This document shows positions 44,124-50,827 of a stretch of DNA of 64,000 bases, one piece after another. The position numbers and the translations under genes are program-made. The DNA comes from Pseudobdellovibrionaceae bacterium (GTDB lineage: Bacteria > Bdellovibrionota > Bdellovibrionia > Bdellovibrionales > UBA1609): assembly GCA_023898385.1 (NCBI GenBank), contig CP060220.1, positions 2,232,001-2,296,000 of the forward strand, read 5' to 3'. Position 1 is the stretch's first letter. Every line of letters begins with the position of its first letter. The notes beneath the pieces were generated by a model. The model was not told the origin of the DNA. It searched no databases and was given only the letters and a program-made list of their open reading frames with translations.

Positions 44124-45350
44124 ATGAGATGGCCCAACTTTAAAGATCTTCTTACCGGTCACAAGTCCTGCAGAAAAGGCAAGAAGCCCAGTGCTCCCCA
44201 AATAGTTTTTGAACAGCACCTTGGAGCAAACCTTCTGTCTCTTCATAGAGATATCCATAGTCGCCGTTATGCCACAAGACCAGCCCAATGTTTTGTCGTG
44301 GCTCGACCCAAGCCGCGAGAGATTTTTGCGGCTGATTACCGTGATAGAATTATCCATCATCTTATAATTTCAAAATTAGAGCCCTTGTGGGAGAAACAAT
44401 TTTCTTCATCCAGTTTTGCCTGCCGTAAAGGCCTCGGCCCCCACCATGCCCTTAGAATGGCGCAACAGCGGGTCTCAATCATATCTCAAGGTGGCGCCAA
44501 AAGGTGCTGGGCCCTGCAGCTGGATATAAAAACCTTTTTCTCGACCATTCATCGTCCGACTCTGACTTCGCTTTTGAAATGCAATGCCCTACCCGAACAA
44601 AGTGTGATTAATTTCCTTATTGATAAGACCGTGGGCGCAGACAGCCGAAAAAATGCCATCATGGTTAACAGACACATACATCGAAAGGTTATTAGGCCGG
44701 AAAAATCTTGGTTCAACCAACCTCCAGACAAAGGCATTCCCATTGGTAATTTAACAAGTCAGTTTGGCGCCAATGTTTATTTAGATGGCCTAGATAAATT
44801 TATTGAGCATAAGTTGAAGCCCGCTGGTTACATACGATATGTGGACGACCTATTACTTTTGGACGCCTGCCCCCAACGTCTTGGTAGCATGATTCCATTG
44901 ATTTCGGAATGGCTCTTTAATCACCGCCACCAAACCCTCCAAACGAATAAGACAAAACTAACCGAACTGACTGCGGGCATTTTCTTTTTAGGGTACCGGC
45001 TAAGATGTGACAAATATGATGCAAAAAACCCACTGCAGGTTTTTCATAAATCAAATAAAAAGTGGGAACTCATAAAGGCCATTAAGGGCTTAGAAAACAC
45101 ACGTCTGCATCCGCCCCTGAGAAATCATTGGCTCGGCCCAATCGATTATTCCGCTCAACGTCGTCAAATCCAGCCCATAAACGCTCGTTTGGGCACAATG
45201 GCCCATAGCCGCACGTACACTTATAGAAAACAAGCCCTCAATCACTTGAAACACAGCCTCACTGATGGTCACGACCAGCCTCAGGAGGTCTTTCAAACTT
45301 GGGAGCCTCTCATCGTAAGTGATGATTATTTATCTATTAAGCTACGATAA
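44124..45350 (+). CDS. DGR reverse transcriptase
   Basis: 408 residues. Motifs in order: KPREIFAADYRDRIIHH, FACRKGLGPHHAL, the first catalytic Asp in ALQLDIKTFFSTI, the DGR hallmark GIPIGNLTSQFGANVYL, the active site YIRYVDDLLLL and FFLGYRL. GNLTSQ separates DGR enzymes from group II intron and retron types. The YVDD box replaces the common YMDD. All three catalytic Asp are present and no frameshift is seen, so it looks functional. The frame begins with TTG-ATG at 44121/44124 without a clear ribosome-binding site; a 21-codon frame (44052-44117) with GGAGAG ends just upstream and may couple translation. Confidence 0.95.
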   Translation: MRWPNFKDLLTGHKSCRKGKKPSAPQIVFEQHLGANLLSLHRDIHSRRYATRPAQCFVVARPKPREIFAADYRDRIIHHLIISKLEPLWEKQFSSSSFACRKGLGPHHALRMAQQRVSIISQGGAKRCWALQLDIKTFFSTIHRPTLTSLLKCNALPEQSVINFLIDKTVGADSRKNAIMVNRHIHRKVIRPEKSWFNQPPDKGIPIGNLTSQFGANVYLDGLDKFIEHKLKPAGYIRYVDDLLLLDACPQRLGSMIPLISEWLFNHRHQTLQTNKTKLTELTAGIFFLGYRLRCDKYDAKNPLQVFHKSNKKWELIKAIKGLENTRLHPPLRNHWLGPIDYSAQRRQIQPINARLGTMAHSRTYTYRKQALNHLKHSLTDGHDQPQEVFQTWEPLIVSDDYLSIKLR

Positions 45351-45386
45351 AAAACAATGCCCTGGCCTAAATCAAGGCCAGGGCAT
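45350..45386 (-). terminator. Terminator hairpin at the 3' end of the template-repeat transcript
   Basis: ATGCCCTGGCCT (45357-45368) and AGGCCAGGGCAT (45375-45386) pair perfectly over 12 bp with a 6-base loop. On the minus strand the stem is followed by TGTTTTTTATC, a good factor-independent terminator. It lies 15 bp after the template repeat in that direction, so it would define the 3' end of the template RNA. In the plus direction it sits 6 bp after the RT stop but lacks a T tract. Confidence 0.75.
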
Positions 45387-45401
45387 TTGAGATACCCGCT
45401 T

Positions 45402-45527
45402 CCACGCCTAGCGACCAACACACCGAACCGCCCTTGTGTTGTTGCGGTTGTTGTTGTTGACGTTGCCATTTGATCCGTTGAAGTTCCAGGCGTTGTTTCG
45501 ATTAAACGAAACCACCGAGGCGGACCA
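45402..45527 (-). repeat. DGR template repeat (TR)
   Basis: 126 bp, aligned without gaps to the variable repeat at 46148-46273. All 22 differences (between 45434 and 45503) are T on the plus strand, that is A on the coding strand of the template. The 32 bp at the coding 3' side and 24 bp at the 5' side are identical in both copies. In the target's frame the template is rich in AAC (Asn) codons, the usual DGR design because AAC can mutate to many residues without giving stops. It does not encode a protein of its own. Confidence 0.95.
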
Positions 45528-45596
45528 ATTCAGCAAAAAATGCACCCTGTTCTATGCCCCCCAAGAAGATAGGCCTCCTTAGGTTCGTCACTTCAC

Positions 45597-45617
45597 GCCA
45601 TACCCGTCTGGTATGGC
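45597..45617. other. Hairpin between avd and the template repeat
   Basis: GCCATACC and GGTATGGC pair perfectly over 8 bp around CGTCT. It lies 70 bp before the template repeat in the minus-strand direction and 110 bp after avd. It could be a structural part of the template RNA leader or a processing site. No T tract follows in either direction. Confidence 0.4.
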
Positions 45618-45726
45618 CGGGCTCCCGTGGTAGCTAAATGTTATCTTCAAAAATCCATGAACTTTTGAACTCGAACAAGTAACTCAAACGCAGGTTTAGG
45701 CTAAATGTGTTATCCCTGGCAAGCCC

Positions 45727-46083
45727 TCAACTATTTTTCTTTGCCCACTTGAGCCACGCATTGATCTGCGATCCAATCTCACTCAGACGTTCTGATATCA
45801 CTTGAAACTCACCACCGCTGATGCCCTTGAGATCATACAGCAATCGATAATAGGTCCACAATACTTCAACTTCGAGGCTGACCTGAACAAGTATTCGAAC
45901 TCGAGACACTCCCGCATGGGAGTTCGCTAAGATGGCCCCTTTAAGAACCCGTAAACAAGACCGACTGATGTCTGAGCCCAAATCGTACTTCAATAGCTTC
46001 GGCAGCTTCGCCTTAAGGTGATAAGACTCGCGAACCAAGCTATAGCTCAGTTGGTATACCGGTAAATGCTGATATCGTGCCAC
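45727..46083 (-). CDS. avd: DGR accessory variability determinant (Avd-like) protein
   Basis: About 118 residues forming a four-helix bundle. The N-terminal ARYQHLPVYQLSYSLVRE and KLPKLLKYDLGSDISRSCLRVLKGAILAN match the LPIYK...FP...KY.LG......AN pattern of the Avd/S23-like family. A basic surface is expected; Avd forms a pentamer that binds RT and template RNA. The start is unsure: GTG at 46083 gives the typical MARYQHLPVY start, while the frame is open to a GTG at 46113. No clear ribosome-binding site precedes either. It lies between target gene and template repeat. Confidence 0.85.
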   Translation of the reverse strand: MARYQHLPVYQLSYSLVRESYHLKAKLPKLLKYDLGSDISRSCLRVLKGAILANSHAGVSRVRILVQVSLEVEVLWTYYRLLYDLKGISGGEFQVISERLSEIGSQINAWLKWAKKNS

Positions 46084-46097
46084 ATTCAACCATCTGC

Positions 46098-46111
46098 GGC
46101 CTGCACAGGCC
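46098..46111. other. Inverted repeat downstream of the variable repeat
   Basis: GGCCTG and CAGGCC face each other around a 2-base centre, 37 bp past the variable repeat in the coding direction. Some DGRs need a DNA hairpin or cruciform shortly after the variable repeat for target recognition. Stem length here is modest and it overlaps the extended avd frame, so this is a candidate only. Confidence 0.35.
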
Positions 46112-46147
46112 ACTGGAAAAAATTATTAAATCACTAAATAATACAGG

Positions 46148-46273
46148 CCACGCCTAGCGACCAACACACCGAACCGCCCCTGTGACGTCGCGGAAGCTGT
46201 TGCCGACGAAGCCAGAAGATCCGAGGAAGCCCCAGGCGAGGTCTCGATAAAACGAAACCACCGAGGCGGACCA
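46148..46273 (-). repeat. DGR variable repeat (VR), 3' end of the target gene
   Basis: 126 bp that encode the last residues and the stop of the target lipoprotein. Relative to the template it has 22 substitutions (46180-46249), all at coding-strand adenines of the template, changing 13 codons: twelve Asn codons to Tyr, Asp, Leu, Gly, Ser, Phe or Val, and one Arg to Gly. The frame stays open. The invariant end includes AVRCVGR and the stop codon and probably acts as the initiation-of-mutagenic-homology region. Confidence 0.95.
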
Positions 46274-47392
46274 CTCAAAATTGCCATCGGCATCCGGTAA
46301 CACAAAGCGAATGCCATTCGCATTGGCTACGTTGTAATCGTAAATGGTTGGCAGCCGCCAACGCACAGCTGGCGTAGACGCCAACCCTAGACTTCCTTTG
46401 CCTGCGTCGTCAATGGCGCCATCTGTGCCCGTGAAGTAATTCTCACCATCTTCGTAACAAGCGCTTATGGCCTTATTCCCAGGGCCTGTCCCGGTTGTTT
46501 GGTAAGTGGCATTGTCGCAATAATTATTGGGGTCATCTTGGGCAAACGGGTTATTGGTAATGAAGTTGCTGCCGCTGGCTTTACACCAGTTTAAACTCGT
46601 TGCCACTTTTGACGACCACAAGAGTCCTGTTCTTTCATCGCGCCAGACCTCACGGCCCGCACCGGCTAGAGAGCTCCCTAGGTCGCCTTCACGAGTGACC
46701 AGCTTCCAAGCCCCCTGCCCCGCATTGCCTTTAACAGCACCATCCCACGTGGCCTCAGTGCCTATGATGCCATTTGCCGCACAGTCCGCTATTCTCTGAT
46801 CAACCGTGCCTGAAAGACCACAGGTGGTGGTACTCCACCCTGTGCGGTTTACGTAGGTCACGTTGCCACCTGCGTAGCCATCATCGTCTAGCAGAATGTC
46901 TGGCACGTCCCGGTACCCTGCTGGTAGGTCGACACCAGCATAAGTCGTCACCTCATCACTTTGGCTGATCTGGGTGGTCCCGAGATTTCGATGGGCGTTG
47001 GCTGCCAAGCTGGATGCGCCAGCACTGAGTGACCCTGTCACACCGAAGATCGTGACACCATTTGCAATATTGCCAGGTGTAAGATCTGAGTCTTGAGCTG
47101 TGCAGGTTTGCGCGCCAGAATAATAGCCTTGGGGAATTGAAAAAGTGACCTCACCGTCACTGCCTATGACATTGCTGCCCTCTGATGCCGAAAAATACCC
47201 AGGCTCCACCACACACGGCCCGGCATTAAAACCCTCCGAACAGGGATTGGACTGACTCGTCACCTTAACTGATCCCTTGATTGAATTGTCTCCGATTTTG
47301 CAACCTGACAACAACAGCACGGCCAATGCCAGGGAACTGGCGCCTACGACTAATCGGTAAGTTTTCATGTTTTTTGGGCGGCATTTTGTCAT
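46154..47392 (-). CDS. DGR target: surface lipoprotein with hypervariable C-terminal lectin-like domain
   Basis: 412 residues from the ATG at 47392, which has GGAG 8 bases upstream; ATGs at 47425 and 47368 are also in frame. A lipoprotein signal ends in VLLLSGC. A Gly/Ser/Thr-rich beta region follows, with FSIPQGYYSGAQTC, then a DUF1566-like C-type-lectin/FGE fold: EVWRDERTGLLWSS, NWCKA, ISACYEDGENY, VRWRLPTIYDYN and FEWSASVVSF. The last about 40 residues are diversified by the DGR. Lipid anchoring plus a mutable lectin-like tip suggests a surface receptor binding variable ligands, such as other cells. An IS element sits 64 bp upstream of the start and may have replaced its promoter. Confidence 0.9.
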   Translation of the reverse strand: MTKCRPKNMKTYRLVVGASSLALAVLLLSGCKIGDNSIKGSVKVTSQSNPCSEGFNAGPCVVEPGYFSASEGSNVIGSDGEVTFSIPQGYYSGAQTCTAQDSDLTPGNIANGVTIFGVTGSLSAGASSLAANAHRNLGTTQISQSDEVTTYAGVDLPAGYRDVPDILLDDDGYAGGNVTYVNRTGWSTTTCGLSGTVDQRIADCAANGIIGTEATWDGAVKGNAGQGAWKLVTREGDLGSSLAGAGREVWRDERTGLLWSSKVATSLNWCKASGSNFITNNPFAQDDPNNYCDNATYQTTGTGPGNKAISACYEDGENYFTGTDGAIDDAGKGSLGLASTPAVRWRLPTIYDYNVANANGIRFVLPDADGNFEWSASVVSFYRDLAWGFLGSSGFVGNSFRDVTGAVRCVGR

Positions 47393-47455
47393 GCTAAAAA
47401 CTCCATCTGGTTTGATGAACTTCATATCGGTCGTTGGTCCGAATTACTTGATCGG

Positions 47456-48703
47456 ATTTTTTGGGTTTTTTTAGGCTTCGGTTGATTTTGTCAGTGAAAT
47501 GGCGGGGAACGTTGATTTTACTTGAAAAACTCCAAGTCTTCTTGGTGAAATTTAATGTCTCAAAACAATAAACACCAAGAAGAACAAGGAGTTAGCAATG
47601 CGTCTTAATTTAGATAAACTGCGAAGGGAAGCCAAGAAATTTCGAAAAAAAGATAAAAATCTCACCTTGAGACTACTTGCGTTGATAGAACTGGCTAAGA
47701 GGGAACATTCTGGCAACCTTTCGGACTTAGACTATGAACTTGTGGGTCTGGAAATTGGCAAATCTGGCCGCACTGTTTATCGCTGGAGAAAGAGTTATCT
47801 CGAGGGTGGACACAAAAAACTAGCACCGAGAAAGGCACCAGGGCGACAAGCAGAGGACATCACTGGTTGGACGGCTCATCACATAAGGCGATGGCGCAAA
47901 CTCTGTGGTTGGGGCGCTGAGGTGATACAAGCCCACCTCAAACGTTACCTTGGAGTGGAGCTGTCACTCTACCGCATCCATCGATTTTTGAAGAACGCGG
48001 GCCTTGTGGGCTCTAAGAGGCGAGCAAAGCCAGCATCTAGCCACACCACTGTCGTGAAAGTAGAGTTGCCAGGAGTGCACACGCAGATCGATGTTAATTG
48101 GCAAACGACTCTCCTTGAAAACGGCAAGAAGTGTTACGTCTATAACTTCGTTGATCACGCATCGAGGTGGGAATTTAAGAGGGCCTATGAAGGTTATGGT
48201 CACTGGGAGACTGAACGCTTTATGATCGAACTACTAAGAGCAGTGCCTTTTTGGATAACCAGTACTCAGACAGACAATGGCGTGGAATTTACAAATAAAT
48301 TTGTCTCACGAATCGACGATCCATTGCCGCATATTTTGGATGAGCTATGCGACGAACACGGCATCAGACACAGACTCATACCTCCAGGAGAAAAAGAGCT
48401 CAACGGGCTTGTAGAACGCTCACACCGCATGGACGATGAAGAGTTATTCCATCGAGCAAAACCGCAAAACATCGAGCAGCTCAATGAATACCTCGAACAG
48501 TATTGCCAATGGAAAAACTCTTGGCGACTTCGAAAAGCTCTCGGATGGAAGTCTGCTAACGAGTACCTCTTGCAGTACCCTCAAGTGCTAAAACCCGGGG
48601 CTAAAGAAAAATTATTGGTTGCCGATACCCAAAGTGAGACAACCATGAAGGCAGCATAAGTCACTGACACCATCAACCGCAGTCTACAATTTTTTGGGTT
48701 TTT
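47456..48703. mobile_element. IS481-like insertion sequence with target duplication
   Basis: A transposase gene is bracketed by imperfect inverted repeats at 47471-47497 and 48661-48688; CGGTTGAT and TGTCAGTGA are identical in both ends. Outside them the 15-base sequence ATTTTTTGGGTTTTT occurs as a direct repeat (47456-47470 and 48689-48703), the expected target-site duplication. The IS proper is about 1218 bp. An 11-bp inverted repeat (47537-47547 with 47573-47583) lies before the transposase gene. The intact duplication suggests a fairly recent insertion. Confidence 0.8.
47598..48659 (+). CDS. DDE transposase of IS481-like element
   Basis: 353 residues with AAGGAG before the ATG. Helix-turn-helix region GLEIGKSGRTVYRWRKSYLEGG, second HTH with LSLYRIHRFLKNAGL, then the integrase core with D in HTQIDVNWQTTL, D in STQTDNGVEFTNKF and E in ELNGLVERSHRMDDEE. 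These give the DDE triad of the rve fold. The frame is intact, so the element may be active. Confidence 0.88.
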   Translation: MRLNLDKLRREAKKFRKKDKNLTLRLLALIELAKREHSGNLSDLDYELVGLEIGKSGRTVYRWRKSYLEGGHKKLAPRKAPGRQAEDITGWTAHHIRRWRKLCGWGAEVIQAHLKRYLGVELSLYRIHRFLKNAGLVGSKRRAKPASSHTTVVKVELPGVHTQIDVNWQTTLLENGKKCYVYNFVDHASRWEFKRAYEGYGHWETERFMIELLRAVPFWITSTQTDNGVEFTNKFVSRIDDPLPHILDELCDEHGIRHRLIPPGEKELNGLVERSHRMDDEELFHRAKPQNIEQLNEYLEQYCQWKNSWRLRKALGWKSANEYLLQYPQVLKPGAKEKLLVADTQSETTMKAA

Positions 48704-48723
48704 AACGGAGGGAGCAGCTTCGA

Positions 48724-48769
48724 ATTTTGTAGGCGAATGGTCTTATTTGACGATTTTGTAGGCGAATGG
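48724..48769. repeat. 17-bp tandem-like direct repeat
   Basis: ATTTTGTAGGCGAATGG occurs at 48724-48740 and 48753-48769, 29 bp apart. It lies in a 131-bp stretch between the IS and the inverted-repeat element with no coding content. It may be the end of a third, lost element or a short regulatory repeat. Confidence 0.6.
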
Positions 48770-49007
48770 CCTCAAAATGAGTCATTTGAGACCTTCTAGA
48801 GTTGATCTGGCACACTAATTTTTTACATATAAAGAAATTTACTCGCTAATTTGCCAAAACCAAATTGGTCAAGAGCTACTTCAGCCCCCCTCACCTTCAT
48901 CTGTCGCCATGCCCTCCTAGCCCAAAGGTGCCCTTGCTGCCGCCGGAGGAGACTGACGGACTTATAGTTGGCCCTTTGACCCATAGATTGGAATGCATGA
49001 CGAATAC

Positions 49008-49048
49008 ACTCGACATCTTTATATATGTCGAGTATACTCGACATATAT
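49008..49048 (+). promoter_or_regulatory. 28-bp perfect palindrome and third half-site upstream of the ATPase gene
   Basis: Bases 49021-49048 are a perfect palindrome centred between 49034 and 49035. Its half-sites ATGTCGAGT (49025-49033) and ACTCGACAT (49036-49044) are joined by a further ACTCGACAT at 49008-49016. Three half-sites allow two mutually exclusive hairpins. The palindrome ends 18 bp before the preferred ATG (49067). It could be an operator bound by the product, an RNA switch, or an element end. Confidence 0.7.
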
Positions 49049-49066
49049 TGCAACCATTGGATTTTT

Positions 49067-50209
49067 ATGGATTTTTTTGAAATATCTAAGGACTGGCTGC
49101 CAAGACGTTCAGACGAGATTTGGCGCCGAGACCTGAAAATAGCTCCCCCAAGTCCTGATTTGGTCACGGTGATCCAAGGGGTTCGCCGATGTGGCAAATC
49201 CACCTTTCTTGGTCAACTGGTCGATGACTGGAAGCTTAAAGAAGGTCAGTGTTTTTTCATCAATTTTGAAGACCCACGTCTGATTGGTCATTTGCAGGTG
49301 GAGCTTCTTGAAACTCTTTACGAGCAAGTGAAAAAACACCATCCCACGGGCCCAATACATTTCTTTTTTGACGAAATCCAGGTGGTGCCCAATTGGCAAA
49401 AGTGGATTCGCCTGCGCGTGGACAACCCTACTGAGGATTGTTTTATCATCACTGGGTCTAATGCGTCGTTACTGTCCGGAGAATTCTCCTCTGTTCTTAC
49501 CGGGCGTCACAAAAGCTATGAGCTATATCCTTTAAGCTGGAATGAAGTCCAATCGGCGTTTCCAAAAAAGAGCTTTGACAACTACCTATTACAAGGAGGT
49601 TTTCCTCGGGCCTTGAAAGAGAAAAACGCTCAACCACTTCTGGCGCAGTACTTTCTTGATATTACTGAACGTGATCTACGAGAACGGCTTAAAGCAAAAT
49701 CTTCACTAAAAATCCAGCGCCTAATAAAAATGGTTTTTGAATCCGTAGGCGCTGAAATGAGCCTTCGAAAACTCGCTCCTGCTGCTGGAATATCGGCGGA
49801 CACAGCGTCTCTGTATTTGGAGGCAGCGCAAGCGGCCTACTTACTATTTAGCTGCCCGTATTTTGCTTTTTCAGAAAAGCAACAAGCTTATCGAAACCGC
49901 AAATACTACGCTATTGACCCCGGCTTGAGAAAAGCCGTGGCGACAAATACCGGAAAAGACCTAGGCAAAGACTTCGAAAATTATGTATTTCTAGAATTAA
50001 GAAAAAAGTATCCACAGGTTTACTATTGGAAGGGAAAAAGCGAAGTAGACTTCGTAGTTGAAACTAACTTCGGCGTGCAGCCTATACAGGTCACCTACGG
50101 CGAGGTCCAGGCTCGACACGAACAAGCTTTGGAGGAGTTCTACTTAGCACATCCCAACGCCCTGAATCCTATGTATATAACTCCAGAAACCATTGCAGAA
50201 CATCTATAA
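49067..50209 (+). CDS. AAA_14/DUF4143 ATP-binding protein
   Basis: 380 residues. The N-terminal ATPase has Walker A in VIQGVRRCGKSTFLGQL, Walker B-like IHFFFDEIQVVPNWQKWIR and sensor-like ITGSNASLLS. Then LTGRHKSYELYPLSWNE and the DUF4143 part with YLLQGGFPRALKE, ITERDLRERL and a nuclease-fold-like end GKDFENYVFLELRKKYPQVYYWKGKSEVDFVV. That end has the E...D-x-V pattern of PD-(D/E)XK enzymes. An ATG at 49025 lies inside the palindrome, so the ATG at 49067 is preferred. The family's biological role is not settled; it is often found as isolated, mobile genes. Confidence 0.85.
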   Translation: MDFFEISKDWLPRRSDEIWRRDLKIAPPSPDLVTVIQGVRRCGKSTFLGQLVDDWKLKEGQCFFINFEDPRLIGHLQVELLETLYEQVKKHHPTGPIHFFFDEIQVVPNWQKWIRLRVDNPTEDCFIITGSNASLLSGEFSSVLTGRHKSYELYPLSWNEVQSAFPKKSFDNYLLQGGFPRALKEKNAQPLLAQYFLDITERDLRERLKAKSSLKIQRLIKMVFESVGAEMSLRKLAPAAGISADTASLYLEAAQAAYLLFSCPYFAFSEKQQAYRNRKYYAIDPGLRKAVATNTGKDLGKDFENYVFLELRKKYPQVYYWKGKSEVDFVVETNFGVQPIQVTYGEVQARHEQALEEFYLAHPNALNPMYITPETIAEHL

Positions 50210-50638
50210 CCGTTAGGTCACCTCAGAGCGAAAGAAATTTACTCGTTCGACCTGCGTTTCAAACAAAAAGATCTATTGGGACTCTAATTTCGGCCCCTTT
50301 TCTTTTCAACCCTAGTTTCGACAGTCGAACCTATACCCCACAACGTGTTATGGTGCCCATGGGAGACAGTGAAATAAAGCAGTACTGAACCAAGAAAGGA
50401 AAAAGTCCCCTCTCCAGTACGAGAGTCGGCGAACCTCGGGGCCATCGGTAGATTTCAGGGATTCGAGACGTATATGAACGAGCACTAGGACATAATGCGA
50501 AGGACGGCCACACGCTGCAGCTGTACAGCTTCGCATGCCGTGTCCCAGAAGTCCCAAGCTGACCGCTCCCACGGGCAGAATTGAGAGATACCACGATAGG
50601 GCTAGAGCAAAAGCGTTAAGTCCCGCATAAGGCAAGTC
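50210..50638. ncRNA. Hairpin-rich non-coding stretch inside the inverted-repeat element
   Basis: About 430 bp without a credible gene. It contains potential stem-loops: CTCTC-CAGTAC-GAGAG (50410-50425), and ACACG (50510-50514) pairing with CGTGT (50539-50543) around a perfect 12-base palindrome (50519-50530). AAAGAAATTTACTCG, part of the left inverted repeat's outer edge, recurs at about 50230. The dense secondary structure hints at a functional RNA or at element-end DNA structure, but no family was recognised. Confidence 0.3.
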
Positions 50639-50723
50639 GGGCTGAAGTAGCTCTTGACCAATTTGGTTTTGGCAAACTAACGAGTAAACTTCAGTATAAC
50701 TTGAACGATTTTTTCACTTTTTC

Positions 50724-50815
50724 TTAGGCTTCGGTTGATTTTGTCAGTGAAATGGCGGGGAACGTTGATTTTAGTTGAAACCCGCCAATGGTGTTCGCGG
50801 TCAGTGTCTCAAAAC
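50724..50815. mobile_element. Truncated left end of a second IS481-like copy
   Basis: The 50 bp at 50724-50773 are identical to the left end of the IS at 47471-47520. Similarity resumes in a shared TTGAAA and in TGTCTCAAAAC (50805-50815 versus 47556-47566). The transposase part is absent. The remnant abuts the end of the S1/P1 nuclease gene and marks the right border of the island. Confidence 0.75.
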
Positions 50816-50827
50816 TAGATCCAACAT

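Larger units (their letters stand above)
44124..47392. other. Diversity-generating retroelement (DGR) cassette
   Basis: All parts of a DGR lie in 3.3 kb: a DGR-type reverse transcriptase (+), a template repeat, an Avd-like accessory gene and a target lipoprotein carrying the variable repeat (all -). Template and variable repeats are 126 bp each without gaps and differ only at template adenines. In the Bordetella phage prototype all parts share one direction; here the RT gene is inverted and converges on the template repeat. The element rewrites the last exon-like segment of the lipoprotein through an RNA copy of the template. Confidence 0.95.
48835..50691. mobile_element. Putative mobile element with 53-bp inverted repeats carrying an AAA_14 ATPase
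   Basis: The 53 bp at 48835-48887 are repeated in inverted orientation at 50639-50691 with only three mismatches. Between them lie one ATPase gene preceded by a long palindrome, and about 430 bp of non-coding, hairpin-rich DNA. No transposase is encoded, so it would be non-autonomous or use an unknown mechanism. No clear target duplication was found. It sits between an intact IS and a truncated copy of that IS. Confidence 0.6.

Noticed and set aside
46040..46065. tRNA-like D-arm motif TAGCTCAGTTGGTA on the plus strand
   Set aside because: It lies antisense inside the avd coding sequence, and no acceptor stem, anticodon arm or T-arm follows; coincidence of coding sequence.
45402..46273. CRISPR-like interpretation of the repeated 126-bp units
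   Set aside because: Only two copies, far apart, with adenine-specific differences and inside a gene end; this is the template/variable pair of a DGR. No CRISPR array was seen in the window.
48823..49203. 126-codon minus-strand frame across the ATPase promoter region
   Set aside because: It runs antisense through the palindrome and the ATPase start, has no ribosome-binding site and no recognisable domain.
50363..50437. 23S rRNA-like motifs (GAGACAGT, AGTACGAGAG, CGAACCTC) in order
   Set aside because: The sarcin-ricin-like AGTACGAGAG is also one side of a local CTCTC/GAGAG hairpin, spacing to the last motif differs from 23S as I recall it, and surrounding bases do not follow rRNA. A covariance-model search would settle it.
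50331..50635. Two overlapping minus-strand frames of 87 and 95 codons in the structured segment
   Set aside because: Low-complexity composition, no ribosome-binding site and no domain; more likely non-coding.
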